Assembly (NCBI GenBank): GCA_947044405.1
Contig: CAMRHE010000330.1
Coordinates: forward strand, 1,612,001-1,676,000
Reading direction: 5' to 3'
DNA length: 64,000 bases
Source: Leptodactylus fallax
Lineage: Eukaryota > Chordata > Amphibia > Anura > Leptodactylidae
Positions 45,642 to 55,879 of this stretch are shown piece after piece; position 1 is the first letter of the stretch; every line of letters starts with the position of its first letter. The notes beneath the pieces were generated by a model. The model saw nothing but the letters and a program-made list of their open reading frames with translations. It ran no database searches and was not told the DNA's origin. The translations under genes and the position numbers were made by a program.

Positions 45642-46053
45642 AGGGGTTGTCCAGGCATAATTTGTTATGGTTTATCCTCAGGATAGACCATACATACCTG
45701 ATCTGTAGGGGGCTGACCCCGGACCGATCAGCTGTACGGAGCCACTTCTGATGCCCGTACTGTACACAATACAGGGCCAGAAGCAGAAAGCTCTGTCCAC
45801 TGTGTATTAGCCGGGCACCTTCACTGTATCTCAGCACTTATTGAAGTCAGTAGTAGCTGAGCTGCAGTGAAGGCGCCGGGCTGCTATACAGCGGATGGAG
45901 CTTTCTGCTTCCGGCCCTGTGTTCTGTAAAGAACGGGCTCCGGAAGTGGCTCCGAACAGCTGATGGGGCCATGTGTCAGCCCCCTACCGATCAGGTATTT
46001 ATGGCCTATCCTGAGCATAGGCCATAAAAAAAGATTAACCCTGGACAACCCCT
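45642..46053. mobile_element. T2-like foldback element (AGGGGTTGTCCAGG)
   Basis: TTAA at 45638-45641 and 46054-46057. The ends are AGGGGTTGTCCAGG and CCTGGACAACCCCT. The inner arms pair TATCCTCAGGATAG-like and GGAGCCACTTCTGATGCC-like segments. It lies inside the hAT and is the same family as 18033. Confidence 0.85.
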
Positions 46054-46237
46054 TTAATATGCTCCACACAGTTTAATGTCCCTCCCTCCACAGGATGTTA
46101 GCCTCCATCACTGCTCCCACACAATATAATGACCCAATCACTGTTCCCCATACAGTATGGGGGACCAGTGAAGAGGCCACTATGTGGGGGGACCAGTGAC
46201 GTAACCATAGAAAAATTTGGCCCAGACAACCCCTTAA

Positions 46238-46595
46238 AAGAGGTTGTCCATAAACTGGAGCGACCACTGTGTCGGCCGTCAGGGAGGTGTAAAAATAAGA
46301 AAATTTTAAAAAAAAAAAAGCATACTCACCTGTCCCCAGCACCCCGTTGTCTCCAGCCTGTGTCTGTTCGGTCTCATGGCGGTGCCTCATTTCTGGAAAT
46401 CCTGTACCTAATTGGTCTTAGCGATCACATGAGGTGCAGGACTCCCAGCAAGGAGTCGCTGGCATGAGACTGAATGGATACTGGCAGTGGACAATGGAGC
46501 GCCAGGGACAAAGTAGTATGCTTTTTAATTTACTTATTTTTTACTTTACACCTCCCGCCAGCTACATGGGTTGCTCCAATTCCTGGACAACCTCT
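46238..46595. mobile_element. T2-like foldback element (AAGAGGTTGTCCA)
   Basis: TTAA at 46234-46237 and 46596-46599. The ends are AAGAGGTTGTCCATAAACTG and TTCCTGGACAACCTCT. GACAACCCC directly precedes the left TTAA and AGGATTTATCC directly follows the right one. These look like termini of neighbouring elements sharing the same TTAA sites. Confidence 0.78.
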
Positions 46596-47171
46596 TTAAA
46601 GGATTTATCCATCTTTCTAATATTGATGGCCTGTCCTTAGGATAGGCCAGCAATATTACATCTGCGATGATACAACAGCCAGTACCTCTGCAGATCAGCT
46701 TTTCCAGGACAGTATGACTACAGGTAAAGGTAGCAATTCTTGGAGCCACGCTGTTCACTTGCCATACAAGGTGTAGCAGTAGGTTTAGGTAGTGCAGTGG
46801 TGCACATGGTATAGTGGGTGAGCAGCATGGCTCCCGGCATGTTATTACCTTTAGCCACCCTGTCTCGGTACCGCTGATCTGCAGGGGTCCTGATGATGGG
46901 CCCCTAGAAACAATTCCACTGGTGGGCCCTAGACATCCCAGTCCGACAATGCCTCTACCCCCACCTTCTGTCTATATCCCTCTTCCCTCATAGATTGTAA
47001 GCCCTTGCGGGCAGGGCCCTCTATCCCACTGTACCAGTTGGTCACTGTTAGTATTATATTTGTTTTGTATATCTTGTGTACTGTTTGTAAGTCCTCAAAT
47101 GTAAAGCACCATGTAATTAATATAATAATGTAAAGCACCATGGAATTAATGGTGCTATATATATATATATA

Positions 47172-47202
<31 letters not shown>

Positions 47203-47215
47203 TAATAACAACCTT

Positions 47216-48122
47216 TTTTTTAAGAAAAGCATTAGTCTTGGAGTTGCTATATTCTAGAACCCATAACTTTTTTATTGTTTCATCAATGGAGCTGTGCAAT
47301 GGCTTATTTTTTTGCGGGATAACGTAAAGATTTCATTGGTATTATTTTAGGATTCAAGCCACTTATTGGTCACTTTCTATTCTGTTTTTTGGATAGCAGG
47401 GTAAACAAAAATGGTGATTTTGGCATTATTTTTTACTTTTATTTTTTATGTCATCCATCATGCGGGTGAAATATTGTAATAATATTACGGACGTGGTGAT
47501 ACCAAATATGTGTACTTTTTTTTTTTTATTATTTTTTAAAACATGCAAAATATTTTAATGCGGAGAATGGGGTTTATTTTTGTTTATTTTATTTTAGTGA
47601 TTTTTTTTACTTTTTTAAAAATATTTTATTTTTACTTTTTTTTTTCAAGTTCCCCTAGGGTATTTTAACACTAGGGGGCTTGATCACCCATCCAATACAC
47701 TACAATACATTTGTATTACAGTGTATTGTGCCTGTTATTTAATTGTAACAGGCACTCTCTAGCAGGTCCTAATAGAAACTCTAGGATGGCAGTCACGGGG
47801 CCTTTCTTAGGTCCCCAGCTGCCATAGCAACCCATTGGCACCCTGCGATAGCACTGCGGGGTGCCGATAGTAGTGTCAGTATCACTGACAAACACCTAAG
47901 ATGCCGTGGTCGTTATTGGCATCTTAAGGGTTAAACAGCGGGGACCAGTGTTATCACTGTCCTGCCTGTTGCAGCGGGAGCCTGGCTGTCAGATACAGCT
48001 GGGCTTCCGCACGGGCTTTGCTTCTGAGCCTGCTCGATCACCATCACGTACATGTACGTGGGGATGCAGTAACTACCCACATTCCCTGACGTACATGTAC
48101 GTGAAAATGCGTGAAGGGGTTA
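47216..48122. mobile_element. TTAACCCC-type non-autonomous element, copy d
   Basis: The right end is GTGAAGGGGTTAAAG at 48109-48123. The interior has ATATTACGGACGTGGTGATA, T-rich, then GTGCCTGTTATTTAATTGTA and a GC-rich end with two copies of ACGTACATGTACGT (48046-48059 and 48089-48102). The left end is not resolved in the T-rich part near 47260. Confidence 0.55.
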
Positions 48123-48389
48123 AAGACTTCTTTCAATTGTACAATTTCCCCTATAAACGTATCCTTTTGCTCTAATGTAGAAATCATTTGCATATATCAT
48201 TATTACATTCACACATAGAACGTTTCATTCCATTCCAACAACTCCTTGGAGCTTTAATTTTTTTAGCAATCAGTGTATAGGTAAGAGTTGATCAATGTAA
48301 AGCAGTATTCTTAAAGTTACTGTCAGTCAGTAGTACATACAACAGATTGGCACCTTCTTATTATTTTTCTCAGTGCTTCCTCATTGGCT
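48123..48389. other. No gene recognised
   Basis: AT-rich spacer with no visible feature. Confidence 0.35.
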
Positions 48390-48610
48390 GCATTTTAGTA
48401 CTGCCTATTAGAGCCCAGGAGTGGTGAGGCAAGATCAGTATCAGTGTTTTTTATGTTTCTGCACTTCCCCGGGGTCTCCACTTAATATACTCTGGGCTCT
48501 GAAGAGACCTCAGAGTCTAATACTAGAACTTCTAGAAATGAAACCAGTGGATGAACCCACAAATATTAGGTGAAACAAATTTTCTGCGGCTCCCCATCTC
48601 AATCAACGAA
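48390..48610. repeat. Palindromic cassette, right half, with TAGAGATG-type end
   Basis: CACTTCCCCGGGGTCTCCAC, TATACTCTGGGCTCTG, CCTCAGAGTCTAATAC and the terminal GGCTCCCCATCTCAA. The left half is absent. Confidence 0.55.
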
Positions 48611-48771
48611 CATCTGCAGTCTACAGGTTGATTTGGTCATGTGACTGCTGTAAAGCACATCTCTGAATACCATTTGCCATTAATATACCAAGTAGCTCCC
48701 CAAAAGGAAATACGATAACTATTCCTCTAGAGCGACCTGTTGGGGTAACTATCATACAAGTTAAAGGGGTT

Positions 48772-49130
48772 TTTCCATGAACAAAACCATATTTAGATTT
48801 GTAGACAGTTAAAAGTCAAATATTTTTGCAAATAGAAGTAATTAAAAATGTAGCAGTTTTATAGATTTTCTCTAACCATCTTAGTGGTTCCAGTGTGTTG
48901 TCTTGATCAGTTGCCAATTGATAAGACCATGAATGTAGGAACGTTCTATGGTCCAGCACTTGTCATAAACCCAGCCATGATTTCCTTACTATGTACAGGT
49001 TATCAGGCAGGGACACTACATGCATGAGAAGGTAACCCGGCCACAATAAGGAAATCATGGCTGGCCATAGAAAGTTTCTGCATTTATGGTCGTATCCATT
49101 GGCAACCAATCAAGACTACTACTACTTACT
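48772..49130. mobile_element. T2-like foldback element, right end lost
   Basis: TTAA then AGGGGTTTTTCCATGAAC on the left. The arms pair GTTGCCAATTGATAAGACCA with GGTCGTATCCATTGGCAACC, and a CATGATTTCCTTA-like stretch with TAAGGAAATCATGGCTGG. The expected closing TTAA is missing after CAATCAAGACTAC. It is the complete-arm reference for the family at 3595 and 19294. Confidence 0.65.
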
Positions 49131-49199
49131 ATTGTAATGAATGCAAATCACGTACAGATATAGCAAAGTTTAACTTGACAATTAACAACACTATGGCAC

Positions 49200-49800
49200 A
49201 AAGCATTACCTTGACTTTTCAATGGCCTTTGTTGTCTTCTTTGATAAGTTATCATGCTGCAGCAAGTCAGTTAACCTTTTCTATATCTGTAGATATCTGA
49301 TTTCACTTCGACATTGAAAGGTCCTGTTTGTTGCTCAGGATAAAAAATGCTAAATTATATAATCTGTGAGCCAAGGCTGTTACCTAATAAAACATGAGAA
49401 CCTGTTTTATGCAAGAAGTGACGTGCCTATGTGTTTAAATTCGACAGAGGCAGCACCGTTTCCATTTCTACATTGCCTTGGCCCGGGACTGTTTTTCAGA
49501 GAGGTTTATCAGTCTGTGGGTTGTTAAGTTATTATCACATTTACAGAATAATGATACACTTGATTGATTACCTCATTCTAAAATAGTTTATATACTGACA
49601 CATCAGTGCAAGTTGCAGCTCATTGACCGCAAAGAGAATTTAAAATATGGTTTATGGAAAAACTGGGCATAAGCTTTTTCATATTTCATCCCTCATTGAC
49701 TCTTGGAGGTCAAAAATTACTAGACCTGTGGCAGGTCTAATGCAGGGAATGTTTAGTGGCTCTTTTTTACAAAATCAAAGTGCTATAGTGTAAGACTTCA
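49200..49800. promoter_or_regulatory. Candidate conserved non-coding block 3
   Basis: Non-repetitive, balanced composition, no open frame. Motif-like strings include GATAAGTTATCA, TTGATTGATTACC (PBX/HOX-like) and GGAGGTCAAAAATTAC. It may be a vertebrate enhancer. Composition is the only support. Confidence 0.22.
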
Positions 49801-49945
49801 CAGGGCTAATTTTAGACACAAAGACCTTGATAACAGAGTTCAAATAGCCTGTAAAGAATTAAATAAGTAGACCATGTAAAAGTTTTCTCACCTCCAAATT
49901 CTTTATTCAGCTAAGGTTACCTCTTTATTGAGTTTGAACTATATA

Positions 49946-49949
49946 TACA

Positions 49950-49990
<41 letters not shown>
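49946..49990. repeat. (TA)n microsatellite
   Basis: Twenty or so TA units. The frame with runs of YI is an artefact. Confidence 0.95.
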
Positions 49991-49995
<5 letters not shown>

Positions 49996-49997
<2 letters not shown>

Positions 49998-50245
49998 GGC
50001 TACAGTCACACCTGCGTTGGGTGATCGTTCAGGGATTCCGTCCCCATTTCCACTTAAAAAATGCTGAGAGAAAAGTCCTGCGCATTTTTCATACGAAAAC
50101 TGAATGGAAACCTATCGGACCCCATTATAGTCTATGGGATCTGTGGGTTTCCGCAGGTAACTGCTTTTTAAGCGGATTTGGTTTCCATTTTTCGGGTCCC
50201 CAAGCCGAAAAACGGAAACCCCAACGCATCTGTAAACCTAGCGTA
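49996..50245. mobile_element. GGCTA...CACACCTG foldback element, copy 1
   Basis: Starts AAGGCTACAGTCACACCTGC. The interior has GGGATTCCGTCCCC, ATAGTCTATGGGATCTG, GGTTTCCATTTTTCGGGTCC and ends AACCTAGCGTAA. A shorter sister lies at 57530-57697. Confidence 0.7.
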
Positions 50246-50328
50246 ATAGTGTATTCATTACAAAAGTGAAGTCTAAATCCAATCAATATTTGTTATGACC
50301 ACCCATTGGAGGAGGAGTCTTGGAAGTG

Positions 50329-50478
50329 ATGATACGGCCCCCACAGAGCCCTGATCTCATCATCATCCAGTCTGTCTGGGATGACATGAACAGACAGAAG
50401 GATTGGAGCAAGCCTACATCCACAGAAGATCTGTACTTAGTTCTCCAAGATATTTGGAACAATATGCTGACTCTCTAA
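50329..50478 (+). pseudogene. Tc1-like transposase, C-terminal 50 codons
   Basis: An in-frame stretch ending in TAA reads MIRPPQSPDLIIIQSVWDDM (residues 1-20), then PTSTEDLYLVLQDIWNN. It matches the C-terminal part of Tc1 transposases, where PQSPDLNPIE carries the last catalytic Glu. Here that position reads Gln (IIIQSVW), so the site is lost. It is the opposite strand and a different part from the fragment at 1785. Only this tail is recognisable. Confidence 0.75.
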
Positions 50479-51180
50479 CTAACACAGTTGTCAGATGTTT
50501 TAGTTTTGCTTAGTATTTAACTAACTTGACAAGGAATGGCTTATTGATAAAGGAGCTAGCTTAGTGGAAATGTAACTAGCATTAAGACGCTCCCCATTAC
50601 ACAATATCTAATGTCTGGACAAGAAGTCAGTTTCTTGATGTGAGTTTCATAGGCATGAATATAGAAACTGACTTCCTGTCCCCACAGTAGATATTGTATA
50701 TCCATAAATTAGTAAAATAATTAACAATACAGCTCACCAAATCCTGTAGTCGCTTTATCAGTTCAGCAGCATGTCCGCATGGAGAAGACTGGTACACAGG
50801 TGGCTCATGAGACTGTAACTGGACAAGTGGTCATTATTTAGCTGTGACAATAGTGACTTGAGTTGAATCCGCTTGGAATGCTTGGCAACATGATGAATTT
50901 AAATATGTATCAATAATGGTATTATTTTAACTTTGATTTTGGTGATGAACTTTTGCAATGGCAGTTGTACAAATAAGAAATGTGACAGGATGCAGCAAGT
51001 GGTAACAATTCCAATTGGGTCATGTAGGAAATCTACAAAATTTGGAAGAGTTATGAGTGTAACTAAATGGCCAATCTGTAGTAAGAAGATAGAAATGTTA
51101 TTTAGGGTTCTCAGAAAAATGGACAGGTCTCTGATGGTAGTTGGGAAATGGGGATGACCACATTTTTCAAGCTCAAATAT
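50479..51180. other. No gene recognised
   Basis: Unique-looking. 50605-50700 contains a short inverted pair (ATCTAATGTCTGGACAAGAA and the GACTTCCTGTCC side), perhaps a small foldback remnant. Confidence 0.35.
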
Positions 51181-51182
51181 AA

Positions 51183-51423
51183 TAATGGGTCCCAAGGGTC
51201 TTGCGGCGTCTGACACTCTTATGTGATGTCATGCCCTGGATGATCCTGGGTGCATGACATCACAGAAGAACGCCAGATGCTGTGAGGAGACAGACACAAA
51301 GCACCACGCAACAAAAGAAGGTCCAAAAGAGGTATAATAATTTCCCTTCTGGTTCTGTACGAACAAGTTTGGACCAAACCGAACACAGGACGAAACAAAT
51401 CCACTGAGGTTCGCCCATCTTTA
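51183..51423. repeat. Cassette half with TAGAGATG-type right end
   Basis: TCTTATGTGATGTCATGCCC and GGGTGCATGACATCACAGAA form an inverted loop, followed by GAAGGTCCAAAAGAGG and the terminal GAGGTTCGCCCATCTTTA. The left half is missing. Confidence 0.5.
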
Positions 51424-51709
51424 GTCCATGTTGGGACATCATGGCTGGAAGTCAGGATACAGACAATGGAAAGTGTCAGAATGGGCACAGCAGGGGATCT
51501 AGTAAATTATTACTTTTATTACTTTACAACACTTTAAGTGTTTGTTTTTTTTTTTTGTTTTTTTAACTAACCTTCTCCCAGCCCTAAAGACATTTTAAGA
51601 AACAGCGAATAGGAAAGTCATGTTCTCCGTTAGTCCAGTCGTACACTTGTTATTTCTAGAGAACTCGCTTTCATTTTAAAAAACCTATTTAATAGTATCA
51701 CATTCTGAT
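51424..51709. other. No gene recognised
   Basis: T-rich spacer, nothing seen. Confidence 0.35.
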
Positions 51710-52060
51710 ATATCAAATTATCCCTCTTAGAAGTTTGAGCCTATGCAGACGGTCTGTCATTGTGTCTGCTTTTGCTTGTTACATGCACTTGTTATTGTTT
51801 TTCTTTTTTTCTGGAACTGCTGTGGGGAATTTCGGATGATTTGACAATTATAAATGAGATAAAACTGAAAAGCCCTTTAGCAGAGTTGTTAGCATATCAT
51901 TACAGGTCTGAACGAGCATGCCAAAGGGAAAAAGAAAGCATTGCAGTCTGCACAAGTAATACAGTGATACAAATTACATTTCAGATGTGCATGCTATTAG
52001 AGAAGCCGGGAAACATATTAATAATGCTTGGCTCTTAGAACTATAGCAAAAAACTTACCA
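51710..52060. promoter_or_regulatory. Candidate conserved non-coding block 4
   Basis: Non-repetitive stretch with GATTTGACAATTATAAATGA, CCCTTTAGCAGAG and ACATATTAATAATGC, flanked by unrelated mobile elements. The 92-codon frame has no recognised domain. Support is weak. Confidence 0.18.
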
Positions 52061-52304
52061 GTGAAGTTATGTAGGAAATTATAGTTATAATCAGCAGTAC
52101 CATCAGATATATAACGGTGTAATTACATGTTATTTCATGCAAATTTACCTTCCTTTTACTATGTTTATAGCACATTGTGATGTGTATTTACAACTCAACA
52201 GCCTGGATATCCTGTCTAGTGGCAGAGCTTTGGAGAAAATTCTGAACTCTGCTTGCTTTTTAGTGTTGACCACTGGTTTCAACATTAGAATATATTAGCC
52301 TTAA

Positions 52305-52612
52305 AGGCTAAAGCCCTACATAGCGGTCCGCAGCAAAAAAGTGATGTGGGAAAAACCGCGATGGCATTACATCACGGTTTTACCGCAGTACTCTTCACAA
52401 AGTCCGCAGAGGTTTCCATTATACTTATAGGTAAACCACTGGCATTTCTGTAGGTATAATTGACCTGCTGCAATTTCCAAAACCACAATGGTTTTGGAAA
52501 TCACAGCGTGTCCACTGCGTGTATTTTTCCACTAGGTGTGGATGGGATTCGCCACCTTGCAGTAACTGTAAAATGCCATGTTTTTTTCCCCACATGGGGC
52601 CCCAGTCTCAAA
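52305..52612. mobile_element. CTAAGG-type foldback element, copy d
   Basis: Starts AAAGGCTAAAGCCCTACATA and ends CACATGGGGCCCCAGTCTC. It has the family strings ATTATACTTATAGGTAAACC, CTGTAGGTATAATTGACCTG and GGATGGGATTCGCC. Confidence 0.7.
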
Positions 52613-53014
52613 GGGTTTTCCAGCCTCCAGTAGTTTTCATTAAAATGATGACCTATCCATGGGATGAGCCTTCAGTATCTGATTGGTGGGGGTCTGACAT
52701 AATCAACTGATCCATCTATGTCCTGCCACCAGAAGCAGCTCTACTCCTATTCAAGTCATAGGCAAAGTGCTGCAATAACCCAGAACCACCCCTATACAGT
52801 GTACAGGGCTGCAGCTTTGCATATATCACTTTAACAGGAACATAACTGCTTCCAGGCCTGTAGTGGGCAGTAGCTTCTAGTGGCAGGAGATGGTTGGATC
52901 AGCTGATCGGTGCAGGGTTTGGATGTGCAAACCCCTCCCCCCCGATTAGATTCTGATGGTCTATCTTGTGGATAGATCATCAGTATAAAAATCACCCTGG
53001 GGCTGGTAAACCCC
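52613..53014. mobile_element. T2-like foldback element (AGGGTTTTCCAGCC)
   Basis: The left end reads TCAAAGGGTTTTCCAGCC (TTAA mutated to TCAA). The right end GGGCTGGTAAACCCC is followed by TTAA (53015-53018). The inner arms pair GATGACCTATCCATGGGATG with TGTGGATAGATCATC. It is sandwiched between two CTAAGG-type elements. Confidence 0.75.
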
Positions 53015-53017
53015 TTA

Positions 53018-53330
53018 AGGCTAAGGCAGGAATGCAGATAAAAAATGGTGCAGAAAAAAAAAACACAGCAGAAACGCATTGTGTTTTTTTCCATAGCATT
53101 TTTCATTGCGTTTTTGCTGTGTTTTTCTCTGCAGTTTTTCTTCCTTTATTAAATCTATAGGGAAAAGGCAAACGTTTCTGCAGGTAAAATTGAGTACAAA
53201 CTGGTGCATTTTTGAAAATGTGGCTTTTTCGTTGCGTTTTTTTTTTCCCCTGCAGTGTGTGGATGGAACTGGAAAACACTACTTTTTTTCTGCTGTGTTT
53301 CTGCAACGTGGGGCCTTAGCCTGAGACAGC
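53018..53330. mobile_element. CTAAGG-type foldback element, copy e (diverged subfamily)
   Basis: AAGGCTAAGGCAGGAATGC on the left and ACGTGGGGCCTTAGCCTGAG on the right. The arms are rich in GCGTTTTTGCTGTGTTTTTC-like strings. TCTATAGGGAAAAGGC and TTTCTGCAGGTAAAATTGAG take the place of the usual centre. Runs of A and T on either side make spurious frames. Confidence 0.7.
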
Positions 53331-53667
53331 TTCAGGCTATACAGCATATTTGTCAGTTTTTACAAAGTACCTTCCATACTACCTTTGCATACTACTTTAC
53401 ACAATGTAGCACCACCCCTGAATGTATGTTTGGATACAGGGTGTTATGAGGCAGCATCTCATGCACAGGGAGTGTTCATGGACATGGTTTTCCAAGAGGC
53501 TTTGGTGGCATCCATTAGATTTGCCAACACTTACAGAAATCCATGTTGCCCCTTTATCTTAGATACAATCTGGTAGAGTTTACAAGTATCAATAGGATTT
53601 TTGGCACCCAATCATCAGGCAGTGCTTGTGTAGGGGTCTGACTCCATCATGAGATGACCTAGCAGTG
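53331..53667. other. No gene recognised
   Basis: Short unique-looking spacer. Confidence 0.35.
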
Positions 53668-53880
53668 AGGCCACACATTGCAGAAAAGATACCTTTTTCT
53701 TGAAGATTTTTCTGTAATCTTTTGAGCCAAAGCCAAGAGCGCCTTCACAAGGAATGGAAAATACAAGGGAAGCTCTGACACATCTTCCTTCTGCTAAATC
53801 CATTCCTGTCTTTGGCTCAAAAAAATCGCAGCAATTTCCACAACAAAAAGTTGATCTTGGCTTCAACCTGAAACCCATTT
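53668..53880. mobile_element. TTTGAGCCAAAG foldback element
   Basis: TTTTGAGCCAAAGCCAAGAG pairs with CTGTCTTTGGCTCAAAAAAA, and TTGCAGAAAAGATACC faces the GCAGCAATTTCCACAAC side. The same arm sequence (GAGCCAAAGCTAGG) occurs at 27695, so this is a separate small foldback family. Confidence 0.6.
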
Positions 53881-54351
53881 TTTAGTTATGAAAGAAACAT
53901 TGAGAACATGATAGATTGGGGTTCCTAAGGAATTAAACGGGTAATCCTATCTCCAGGATCATATTAAAACTTAAGCGTAGCAACTTATAATAACTAAAGT
54001 GTTTTACCCAATACATTGTTTTACCCATTACATTTGTGTCATCATTGTTTACATCTCATTGCCTAGGTTACAGACCACTATCTAGCTACCGAGCTGCAAT
54101 GGTTAGCTGAGTCAGTTCCCATTCCCAACATCCAATATCCTCTTCTCTTCACTGTAATTGACAGCTAAAAGCTCTGGAATCTGCACTTAGCTGCTGAGCC
54201 ATAAGGGCTAAAACGGTGCATGATCAGTGCCTAAGTTATGTCTGTATGTAAACCTCAAGCACAGAGCACTACTGGCCTGAAAAGTCTGAAACCAACAAGT
54301 GGAGTCTAGGGGAGACAGGAGAGAGGGTGAAAAACTGAGATTTAAAACCCC
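53881..54351. other. No gene recognised
   Basis: Unique-looking, no feature found. Confidence 0.35.
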
Positions 54352-54684
54352 TTTAGGCTAAGGCCCCATGTAGCGGGCCGCAGTAAAAAAGTGCTGCGGT
54401 AAAAAACGTGGCAACAATGCATTGCAGTTTTTCCCACATCGCTTTTCATAGAAAGTCCACAGAGGTTTCTTCTGTGGACTTTCTGCTTCCATTATACCTA
54501 TAGGGAAACCACCAGCATTTCCATAGGTATAATTAACATGCTGCAATTTCCAAAATGGCAACGGTTTTGGAAATTGCAGCATCTCCGCTGTGCATATTTT
54601 TCCGCAATGTGTGGATGGGATTCACTACTTTGCAGGGACTGTAAAACACCACGTTCAAGCCATGTGGGACCCCAGCCATAAGTA
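54352..54684. mobile_element. CTAAGG-type foldback element, copy f
   Basis: TTTAGGCTAAGGCCCCATG on the left and CATGTGGGACCCCAGCC on the right. TATACCTATAGGGAAACCAC and CCATAGGTATAATTAACATG flank the centre, and TTTTGGAAATTGCAGCATC follows. Confidence 0.75.
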
Positions 54685-55107
54685 TTTCAGGGCCATAAAT
54701 AGGCCAAGACTTACAACAGTGTCTGGTGATAGGGCAAGTTTTTCTAAGAATAAGTTGCAAGCCTCAGGTTTTGTGCTTTATAAACAATGCTTCAGACAAA
54801 AATTTGTCTGTAGTGTTTTTTTTTTCAATATTCTGAAAGGGAGTATGGCAAGAGGTATGGCACGGTGTGGACATGCACCTTGTCGTAAATGGGGCACACC
54901 TTCTGGTGACATGGGGATTATCAATACCAGCATACTAAATGCCAGTCTTCCAGACAGTCTTTTGTTGGGAAAAAATATTCAAAACCGAGAATTTTTGAGT
55001 GTCTACAGTCTAATAAAAGAATTTAAGAGTAATTAATAACCGTGGACTACATGATAATAATCAATGCCAATCTTCTGCATCTAGAGCATTATTTTCTACC
55101 TCATAAA
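54685..55107. other. No gene recognised
   Basis: Unique-looking. Part (54800-54960) could belong to the LINE remnant that follows. Confidence 0.3.
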
Positions 55108-55475
55108 GCATTGGTGTAGCTTTATCTTGAACATGCAGTGCAGTCACCTATTCATATTAAGGAAATTATGGAACTGGAAAAAGTGCAGAAAAGAGCAACT
55201 AAATTATTAAGGTGAATGGAAAGGTTGTATAAATTTATTTACTCTAATTTACTCCAAAAGGAGTAGATGAAAGATGATATAATTGCTTATAGATCCATCA
55301 AAACACCTGTAATTATATATTTATTATAAAGCCTGGAGTGATGGTAGCAATAATAAGCTTGAAAATAGAATTAAAAACTTTTTGGAGTTTTCTTCTAGGT
55401 CCAGAATATAAAATTTACTAATATAAAAGAAGTATTTAGAAAACTAACATTGATAGTACTATACAATATATGTTA
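55108..55475 (+). pseudogene. CR1-like LINE reverse transcriptase C-terminal remnant
   Basis: Reading in one frame from 55108 gives ALV, a stop, then LYLEHAVQSPIHIKEIMELE followed by KVQKRATKLL. This is the conserved ...LEYxVQxWSP...xLExVQxRATKL block downstream of the catalytic domain in CR1-type and related LINEs. Further similarity is faint (MKDDIIAYRSIK). At least four in-frame stops appear, so this is an old remnant. The clade is tentative. The hAT at 55486 begins just after it. Confidence 0.65.
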
Positions 55476-55879
55476 TAATATACACCAGGGGTAGGCAACC
55501 TTTTTTGTTCGGCGTGCCGATTTTAATTAAAAAATCAAAGATGAGGTACTCGGAGTGCGGTCAATAATTGTAAGTCTGACGACCCCTAAACTAAAGTCAT
55601 ATACCACAAACCATAACACAGAAGTGCTGCCACAAGATGCTTTAGGACACATGCGTTTACTGCTATGTCCTGGGACGCTCCTGTACTTTCCAATTAGAAG
55701 CAATGAAAGTCCATGTGCAGCCGCCAATTAGTGGTAAATGTGTCCAGGAGCACCATATGGCGGCACCCTCAGGATGGTAACACATTATGTATCTGGATGC
55801 AGATTTAGTCTTAGGCCACTGGAACTTTTACCTCAATGTTTTCTGTGTAAAAACACATCCTTAATGCAGAAAACACACC

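Larger units (their letters stand above)
44341..46951. mobile_element. Composite non-autonomous hAT element, 2.6 kb
   Basis: CCTCTACC flanks both ends exactly (44333-44340 and 46952-46959). The termini are CAGGGTCGGACTG and, inverted, CATTGTCGGACTG. The interior is a patchwork: palindromic cassette (44650-45005), a 33-bp minisatellite (45030-45170), a CRE-containing GC-rich block (45340-45420), T2-like elements (45642-46053, 46238-46595) and a further inverted block (46600-46920). There is no transposase. It sits in the L2 3' UTR. Confidence 0.88.
43438..47215 (+). mobile_element. L2-clade LINE, 5'-truncated, split by a hAT
   Basis: The reverse-transcriptase C-terminal half (43441-44301) and start of the 3' UTR (to 44340) continue at 46952 with CTCATAGATTGTAAGCCC and finish in CACCATGGAATTAATGGTGC then TATATATA/(AAAT)n/(AAT)n at 47150-47215. 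Without the nested hAT (44341-46951) the LINE is about 1.16 kb. The 5' end lies directly against a TTAACCCC-type fragment. Confidence 0.88.

Noticed and set aside
45208..45837. 209-codon minus-strand frame
   Set aside because: It spans several nested elements within the composite hAT. Low-complexity Phe runs come from poly-A/T tracts. No domain.
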